From DASWIV01 sp036397475 (GTDB taxonomy: Bacteria > JAJVIF01 > JAPKYR01): a DNA stretch of 9,805 nucleotides. Where the stretch lies: the NCBI GenBank assembly GCA_036397475.1, contig DASWIV010000016.1:1-9805 (forward strand), given 5' to 3'. The notes under the pieces are model-generated. The model ran no database searches, was not told the DNA's origin, and was given only the letters and a program-made list of their open reading frames with translations. Each line of letters begins with the position of its first letter. The stretch's first letter is position 1. Of this stretch, positions 5,617 to 9,805 are shown piece by piece. The position numbers and the translations under genes were made by a program.

Positions 5617-8523
5617 ATGGAATTCGGAACACCACAGGCTCTCTGGCTCTTTCTTGTCTTACCATTTTTCCTGGTACTGCATTACAGGAGCTTTTCCGAC
5701 ATGGGCGTTTTTCAGAGGCGCTTCAGCCTGTTCCTGCGCCTGGTCCTGTTAACGTCGTTGATTCTTGCCCTGGCTGACACAAGGCTGATTCAGAGATCTG
5801 ACAAATTGTCGGTTATCTTCCTGTGGGACGCCAGCCAGTCGATGGGTGAAGCGTCAGAATTCCCGATGTGGGATTACATCCATCAGGCTGTGGGTACGTC
5901 GGATAAGGAAGACGATTCCGCGGCGTTGATAGCATTCGGACGTGAGGCGTATTTTGAAGCGGGACTTGGGACAGATCTTTCAGAGATCTCAGACATCGAA
6001 ACGGAGGTGTCGTCGGACTTCACCGATCTCCAGAGTGCGCTCGATCTTGCAATCGCATCGCTCCCATCCGATACAGGCACAAGAATCGTATTATTGTCCG
6101 ATGGAAATGAAAATATAGGGGACGCACTGTCATCCGCGAGAATCGCGGCAAACAGGGGAGTCCAGATTAATGTAGTTCCATTCGGCGAACCGGCGGAGGG
6201 TGAAGTTTCCGCCGGACGGATAATCCTTCCGAGGAGGGTAGAGGAAGGGGAGATGTTCGATGTCAGGGCTGTGATCGATTCCGATACCCGGACCGAAGCA
6301 ACTGTCGAAGTCTATGAAAACGGGCAGTTGATCGGGGGTGAACTTGTAGCTCTTGAGCCCGGTAAAAATGTGTTCACTTTCCCTCAACAGCATAACGAGG
6401 GAGGATTTTATTCATACGAGGTCAAGGTGAGCGGTGTCGATTCGGATGTCTCCGATGCCAATAATCGCGCGATCGATTACACGATTGTGGAGGGCCAACC
6501 GAAAGTGGCATATGTGAGCGGCGATACGAATGAGCAGCCATACCTTGTCAACTCGCTCAGGGACGAGGGCATTCAGGCTGTCTTCAGGGATATGAGCGGC
6601 CTTCCAACGTCGCTGGTTTCAATGGCACAGTACGACGCGATCTTCTTCAGCGATGTAGGTGCGGAAAATTTAATGCCGGATACAATGGCGGCGTACCAGG
6701 CGTACGTGAGGGATCTTGGGAATGGATTTGTCATGGTAGGGGGAGAGAATTCATTCGGTCCGGGTGGGTATTACAAAACGCCTGTTGAGGATATCCTTCC
6801 GGTAAGCCTGGATCTTACAAAAAAGGAATTCATGCCGACCATTGCTATCGCGCTTGTTATAGATAAATCCGGAAGTATGGGCGCGGTTGAAGCGGATGGG
6901 AGCCAGAAAATATCAATTGCCAGGGAAGCGTGCCAGCGTACCGCCGAACTCCTCGATTATACGGATCAGATCGGGGTGTACGCATTCGACTCAATGGCGC
7001 AACCGATAATCGAGCTTGGTCCGGTAGAGGATCTGGACGCCATCAGGCGACAGATAGGTACCATCAGGGCAGGGGGAGGGACAGCTGTATATCCCGGGAT
7101 GCATGCAGCTTTTGTCGCACTCGAGAACTGCGACGCTAAAATAAAGCATATGATCGTATTGTCTGACGGAATGACAGCTCCCGGCGATTTCGAAGGCTTG
7201 ATGGACAGGATCAGCAATGACTCTATTACCGTCTCGACTGTGTCGGTTGGATCAAATGCGAATGTCCAGCTCATGGGATGGCTCGCCGGCGAAGGCGGAG
7301 GGAATCATTATGTGGTTAATTCACTTAACGCCGTTCCCCAGATTTTCACTAAAGAAACATTTTTGATGTCAAACAGGGCCCTTGTGGAAGAACCTTTTGT
7401 GGCGGCACCGAATATGCAGACACCGGTCACGGATGGAATCGACTGGTCTGCATCGCCGCCCCTGCTCGGTTATGTCGCTACAGAAATAAAACCACTGGCG
7501 GTGGAAGGCCTGGTAACTCACAAAGTTGATCCCCTGCTTGCGCACTGGCAGTACGGGCTGGGAAGGTCGCTTGCGTTTACATCGGATGCGAAATCCCACT
7601 GGGCTGCCAGTTGGCTTAACTGGGGTGGATATGAACAGTTCTGGACCCAGGCAACACGCTGGCTGGTTGGTGTAGACATGCAGGGGAATCTTGTCCCTAA
7701 TATTTTCATCAGGGGAGGGCAAGCTAATATATCGGTTGACGCGATCGATGCAAACGGTGAAATGATAACCGACGCTATCGTAAAAGCCCGTGTTATCCCT
7801 CCCGATTTCAACTCGGTTGAACTCGATCTTTTCCAGGTGGCACCGGGCAGGTACCAGGCACAGCTTCCCGCTACCCAGATAGGATCATACCTGGTTAATA
7901 TTTTTCAGGAAAATGATGAAGGAAATGTGATCGACCAGGTGTCGAGCGGATTTTCAGTCAGTTATCCTCCGGAATACGATAACTCAGGTCCTGACATGTT
8001 TCTTCTGACACAGATAGCTGATATTACTGGCGGAGTTTTGAATCCCGAAACCGGGGACATTTTCAGGCATACCAATCAACCGGTCACGCATTACCAGAAT
8101 CTCTGGTACTATCTCCTTGTCATTTTCATCTGCGTATTGCCCCTGGATATCGCATTCAGAAGGCTCAGCTTCACCGGGGAGACGCTGGAGACAGTCAGGA
8201 GCCGGATCCTTGGAAGGTACGACGATATTCGCCAGGCGAGGCTCCGTGGCAGGGAGCAACCGGTCCACATTAAAGAGCTGCGGAAGGTCAAGGAACAATA
8301 CCGTCTACAGTCAAAAGCTGATTCAGGACTCTCGTCCGATCAGGCCGTAGAGGATTCACTTAAGAAAATCAAGGAATCGACACGTCGCAGAAAAGAAACA
8401 GGCGCTCCACCCATCAAATCTTCACAGCCTGAATCGACAGCGACTAAAAAACCACCGGAGCCGTCAGAAGAGAGTTCCCTTGACCGCTTGAAGAAAGCCA
8501 AAAAACGTACGTGGGATAAATAA
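5617..8523 (+). CDS. Large membrane protein with two VWA domains and a glutamine-amidotransferase-like domain
   Basis: The protein has 968 residues. Two N-terminal helices (about 7-23 and 35-52) precede VWA domain 1 (about 64-200; DASQSM at 71-76, then VLLSDGNEN). A beta-rich segment (about 205-300) leads into an amidotransferase-like region beginning YVSGDTNEQPYLV and reaching VGGENSFGPGGY (374-385). There a full second VWA domain follows (about 410-590; DKSGSM at 416-421, GGGTAVYPGM, VLSDGMT). The amidotransferase-like part resumes with PPLLGYVAT, GLGRSLAFTSDAKSHWA, and NWGGYEQFW. A helix at about 829-846 precedes a 120-residue basic tail. The GGENSFG stretch has no cysteine nucleophile, so amidotransferase activity is unlikely. 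The architecture resembles large VWA proteins that accompany BatA/DUF58 in several phyla. It probably sits in the membrane with its ectodomain outside the cytoplasm and the basic tail inside. The role within the assembly is inferred from neighbours. Confidence 0.88.
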   Translation: MEFGTPQALWLFLVLPFFLVLHYRSFSDMGVFQRRFSLFLRLVLLTSLILALADTRLIQRSDKLSVIFLWDASQSMGEASEFPMWDYIHQAVGTSDKEDDSAALIAFGREAYFEAGLGTDLSEISDIETEVSSDFTDLQSALDLAIASLPSDTGTRIVLLSDGNENIGDALSSARIAANRGVQINVVPFGEPAEGEVSAGRIILPRRVEEGEMFDVRAVIDSDTRTEATVEVYENGQLIGGELVALEPGKNVFTFPQQHNEGGFYSYEVKVSGVDSDVSDANNRAIDYTIVEGQPKVAYVSGDTNEQPYLVNSLRDEGIQAVFRDMSGLPTSLVSMAQYDAIFFSDVGAENLMPDTMAAYQAYVRDLGNGFVMVGGENSFGPGGYYKTPVEDILPVSLDLTKKEFMPTIAIALVIDKSGSMGAVEADGSQKISIAREACQRTAELLDYTDQIGVYAFDSMAQPIIELGPVEDLDAIRRQIGTIRAGGGTAVYPGMHAAFVALENCDAKIKHMIVLSDGMTAPGDFEGLMDRISNDSITVSTVSVGSNANVQLMGWLAGEGGGNHYVVNSLNAVPQIFTKETFLMSNRALVEEPFVAAPNMQTPVTDGIDWSASPPLLGYVATEIKPLAVEGLVTHKVDPLLAHWQYGLGRSLAFTSDAKSHWAASWLNWGGYEQFWTQATRWLVGVDMQGNLVPNIFIRGGQANISVDAIDANGEMITDAIVKARVIPPDFNSVELDLFQVAPGRYQAQLPATQIGSYLVNIFQENDEGNVIDQVSSGFSVSYPPEYDNSGPDMFLLTQIADITGGVLNPETGDIFRHTNQPVTHYQNLWYYLLVIFICVLPLDIAFRRLSFTGETLETVRSRILGRYDDIRQARLRGREQPVHIKELRKVKEQYRLQSKADSGLSSDQAVEDSLKKIKESTRRRKETGAPPIKSSQPESTATKKPPEPSEESSLDRLKKAKKRTWDK

Positions 8524-8538
8524 TTCCCCAAATTCCCC
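8522..8538 (+). repeat. Tandem AATTCCCC repeat before the methyltransferase remnant
   Basis: AATTCCCC occurs at 8522-8529 and 8531-8538, a 9-bp period. It starts inside the stop codon of the VWA/amidotransferase-like gene and runs into a TATAAT. It could be a small operator or chance. Confidence 0.3.
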
Positions 8539-8544
8539 TATAAT
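8539..8544 (+). promoter_or_regulatory. Consensus -10 (TATAAT) that would give a leaderless transcript
   Basis: A perfect TATAAT ends 9 nt before the ATG at 8554. A start site about 7 nt downstream would leave almost no leader. There is no SD before this ATG, which fits leaderless translation. The -35 position (GATAAA, 17 bp upstream) is weak. Confidence 0.3.
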
Positions 8545-8553
8545 TTACCCGTT

Positions 8554-8867
8554 ATGACAACTCAACCTGAAAAACCGGTCGCTAAAGACGCGTGGAACAC
8601 TATCGCGGATCGTTACGCGTCAATGATAGATCGAAAAGCACATAACGCTTTCTACGACAAACCTGCCAACTTTTCTCTTCTGCCAGACATCAGCGGAAAA
8701 AAAGTACTTGATGCGGGATGCGGTCCGGGAGCGTACGCGGAAAAATTGCTGGAACTGGGCGCTGAGGTGACCTGTATAGATTCAAGTACAAAAACGAGGA
8801 CGATTACGAATGGCTGGTCAGGAACCCCTGTTTTCTAAGCATTCGTGGAATCAAGCCGTGTGAATAA
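8554..8867 (+). pseudogene. Class I SAM-dependent methyltransferase remnant with a large internal deletion
   Basis: The frame from ATG 8554 reads 94 residues to TAA 8838. Residues 1-78 are a clean methyltransferase N-terminus: AWNTIADRY, FYDKPANFSLLP, motif I VLDAGCGPGAYAEKLL (about 51-66), and the acidic end of strand 2, VTCIDSS (72-78). The next 16 residues (TKTRTITNGWSGTPVF) look like nonsense. In another frame, 8787-8867 reads as a typical C-terminus of the same family: YKNEDDYEWL, then RNPCFLSIRGIKP, then CE and a stop. In intact relatives such a '(D/E)..DYE.L...PWFL.IR' tail lies some 150 residues after motif I. The middle of the gene has therefore been deleted and the ends joined out of frame near 8776-8790. 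The product lacks most of the substrate-binding half and is presumably inactive. Family size and tail motif are from memory. Confidence 0.8.
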
Positions 8868-8875
8868 CCGGCTGC

Positions 8876-8882
8876 GGAGGGG
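8876..8882 (+). promoter_or_regulatory. Strong SD (GGAGGGG) ahead of a 20-codon ORF
   Basis: GGAGG (8876-8880) is 7 nt from the ATG at 8888, the best SD and spacing in the whole window, yet the ORF behind it is only 20 codons long. Confidence 0.4.
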
Positions 8883-8887
8883 ATTTT

Positions 8888-8950
8888 ATGCGACGCAGTC
8901 AGAATTCCCAAATGCTACATAATATTTATTATGCGACATTAGTATCATGA
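8888..8950 (+). CDS. Short ORF of 20 codons, hypothetical small peptide or gene remnant
   Basis: The ORF starts behind a well-placed SD and encodes a basic/polar start (MRRSQNSQ) followed by LHNIYYATLVS. No family is recognised. After its TGA, the same frame continues open for 18 sense codons (ETRVMDGMEIQLFPTKLI), so it may be the start of a gene broken by a nonsense mutation. It overlaps the next short ORF by four bases (ATGA). Being only 20 codons long, it may simply not be a gene. Confidence 0.25.
   Translation: MRRSQNSQMLHNIYYATLVS
8918..8933. repeat. Perfect AT-rich inverted repeat CATAATA-TT-TATTATG
   Basis: The 7-bp arms are separated by TT. The dyad lies inside the 20-codon ORF and could be a protein-binding site; with no T-run after it, a terminator role is unlikely. 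A 9-bp direct repeat, TTATGCGAC, lies at 8886-8894 and 8929-8937, the second copy overlapping this dyad. Confidence 0.35.
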
Positions 8951-9024
8951 GAGACAAGAGTTATGGACGGAATGGAAATCCAGCTATTTCCAACGAAGCT
9001 CATATAGCGGTCGGTATAAAATAA
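8947..9024 (+). CDS. Short ORF of 25 codons, coupled by ATGA overlap to the preceding short ORF
   Basis: The ATG overlaps the TGA of the 20-codon ORF (8947-8950). It encodes a hydrophilic peptide starting MRDKSYGRNGNP and ending IAVGIK. No SD of its own and no recognised family. It is either a coupled micropeptide or a fragment of decayed coding sequence. Confidence 0.2.
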   Translation: MRDKSYGRNGNPAISNEAHIAVGIK

Positions 9025-9243
9025 GTCAGTTATTCGGAGCTCTCGAAATATTCAACCAGACCGGGAGCCTCGTCGTCAGAATTGCCGATGTTACCTTCCC
9101 GATCATTTGTGTACTCCTGAAATTTTATGGTTATGAATACTTTATATATTAAGACATTTTCAATTATCTTAACAGGCTTCGCATAGTCTTAAGTGATGAT
9201 ATATTGAGTGCGGGTGCGCGTTTACCTGACCTTCAAGGGTGAC

Positions 9244-9270
9244 TTGAATGTTCGCTATATCGAGTATAAT
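9244..9270 (+). promoter_or_regulatory. Candidate promoter for the aminotransferase gene
   Basis: TTGAAT (9244-9249) and a consensus TATAAT (9265-9270) are 15 bp apart, slightly short. The predicted start near 9277 would give a leader of about 24 nt before the ATG at 9301. The box match is good, but it overlaps the short frame 9208-9300, so one of the two readings may be accidental. Confidence 0.35.
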
Positions 9271-9300
9271 CTGGTGCCTGCAATAGAAGTTTTATATTAG

Positions 9301-9805
9301 ATGGAAAGCTTTATCGGAAAAACTGAAGAATATCTCAAATTTTCGAATTACTTCGGAAAACGCAAGGCTATTCTCACCGGAAGGGATACTACCGCCCTGA
9401 TGGTCCTTATAGAGGAATTCAGCGAACCTGGCGGTCGTGTAATTCTTCCTGCGACATGCTGTTTCACAAGACTTGCGTCAGTCATTCATTCCGGAAGAAA
9501 ACCTGTGATTGTCGATGTGGATGAAAATCTCAGCATGGATCCCGTGTCGCTCAGCAAGATCATTATGCCGAGAGACCTGGTAATCGGTGTTCACCTGTTT
9601 GGGATACCATTCCGTTACGATGAGATCATCAAGATCATAGACAAAAGTAAGGCTATTCTGATTGAGGACGCGTCACAGGCTATTGGCGCTATTGTGGGAG
9701 ATGAAAAGGCCGGCTCACTTGGAGTCGCGTCGATTGTAAGTTTCGCCGACAGGAAAATTCTCCCAACCATAGGCGGCGGCGCTATCCTCATCAAGGAAGG
9801 CGAAC
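9301..9805 (+). CDS. DegT/DnrJ/EryC1/StrS-type PLP-dependent sugar aminotransferase, N-terminal part (3' end off the window)
   Basis: The frame is open for 168 codons to the end of the window; the family is usually about 360-400 residues, so less than half is present. Fold-type I landmarks are in order: LTGRDTTALMVLI (about 25-37, the usual SGT-A-L cofactor-phosphate loop region), VILPATCCFT (47-56), VIVDVDENLSMDP (69-81), GVHLFGIPF (96-104), IEDASQAIGA (121-130; D123 would pair with the pyridine nitrogen), KAGSLGVASIVSF, and RKILPTIGGGAI (151-162), where K152 matches the Schiff-base lysine. The family transfers an amino group from glutamate to keto-sugar nucleotides for O-antigen, capsule or glycan synthesis; some members are dehydratases or regulators. 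The substrate cannot be told. A TAG directly precedes the ATG and the SD is weak (AGAAG, 11 nt away). It probably opens a surface-sugar operon. Confidence 0.88.
   Translation, partial: MESFIGKTEEYLKFSNYFGKRKAILTGRDTTALMVLIEEFSEPGGRVILPATCCFTRLASVIHSGRKPVIVDVDENLSMDPVSLSKIIMPRDLVIGVHLFGIPFRYDEIIKIIDKSKAILIEDASQAIGAIVGDEKAGSLGVASIVSFADRKILPTIGGGAILIKEGE

Larger units (their letters stand above)
8868..9300. other. 433-bp spacer without a long gene; mosaic of short open frames
   Basis: Between the methyltransferase remnant and the aminotransferase no frame exceeds about 52 codons. Several short frames nevertheless read like protein with the local codon style. On the minus strand 9030-9188 is open and ends in an acidic tail (NSDDEAPGLVEYFESSE, stop 9030-9032), but it has no ATG, GTG or TTG start that I can see. 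On the plus strand 9208-9300 encodes RVYLTFKGDLNVRYIEYN and onward, and stops directly before the next ATG. The region looks like decayed coding sequence plus the leader of the next operon. An AT-rich dyad, TTAAGAC (9149-9155) and GTCTTAA (9186-9192), also lies here. Confidence 0.45.

Noticed and set aside
7369..7722. Minus-strand 117-codon ORF inside the large VWA gene
   Set aside because: It is a shadow of a conserved amidotransferase-like region, with no start signal or family likeness.
7984..8350. Open frames on either strand over the tail of the 968-residue protein
   Set aside because: The primary frame is continuous and ends in a family-like tail; the others are overlap frames in biased sequence.
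8854..8873. Hairpin AGCCG...CGGCT as a terminator of the methyltransferase remnant
   Set aside because: The stem is only 5 bp with a 10-nt loop and no T-run directly after it; it runs into an SD-like sequence instead.
8888..9007. Selenoprotein reading through the TGA at 8948
   Set aside because: The frame does read on to a TAG at 9005-9007, but I found no SECIS-like hairpin after the TGA and no redox motif, so a broken or short ORF is simpler.
1..9805. tRNA, rRNA, CRISPR array or insertion sequence
   Set aside because: No cloverleaf, rRNA core sequence, regularly spaced repeats, transposase motifs or terminal inverted repeats were recognised anywhere in the window.

Overview
The window is a stretch of bacterial chromosome of roughly even GC content. 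It looks Gram-negative-like: BatA-type and von Willebrand A (VWA) membrane proteins, a sulfatase, and frequent AGG and ATA codons. I cannot name the lineage. The protein architectures fit FCB/PVC or deltaproteobacteria-like uncultured groups, but that is inference. Most starts lack a good Shine-Dalgarno (SD) sequence, and four of them have a stop triplet immediately before the ATG.

Layout. Positions 1-2258 carry a tight plus-strand run: the C-terminal part of a sulfatase-family enzyme (its N-terminus lies off the window), a polytopic DUF4203/TMEM198-like membrane protein, and a small three-helix membrane protein. A 103-bp gap with a GAAA-loop hairpin and a 9-bp direct repeat follows. Positions 2362-8523 hold a Bat-type VWA module: a cytosolic DUF58 protein, a BatA-like membrane VWA protein, and a 968-residue membrane protein with two VWA domains and a glutamine-amidotransferase-like domain. 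Four intact DxSxS metal-site motifs occur across these three proteins. The MoxR AAA+ ATPase gene that usually precedes DUF58 is not in the window. Between DUF58 and the BatA-like gene sits an opposite-strand gene (3252-3656) for a four-helix-bundle protein resembling Avd, the accessory protein of diversity-generating retroelements. It has a plausible promoter of its own, and no reverse transcriptase or template/variable repeat is visible.

Positions 8554-8867 are a methyltransferase pseudogene. Its N-terminal third, through SAM motif I, is joined out of frame to the last ~26 codons of the same family, so the middle has been deleted. Positions 8868-9300 have no long gene but hold two short ORFs coupled by an ATGA overlap behind the best SD in the window, several dyads, and a candidate promoter. 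From 9301 a DegT/DnrJ/EryC1/StrS-type PLP aminotransferase begins and runs off the end, probably opening a surface-sugar gene set.

How the genes may work together: DUF58, the BatA-like protein and the VWA/amidotransferase-like protein probably form an envelope-associated, metal-dependent adhesion or chaperone assembly that normally works with a MoxR ATPase. The upstream membrane proteins may belong to the same or a neighbouring operon. The Avd-like gene, the methyltransferase remnant and the decayed spacer mark sites of insertion and loss around this conserved core.
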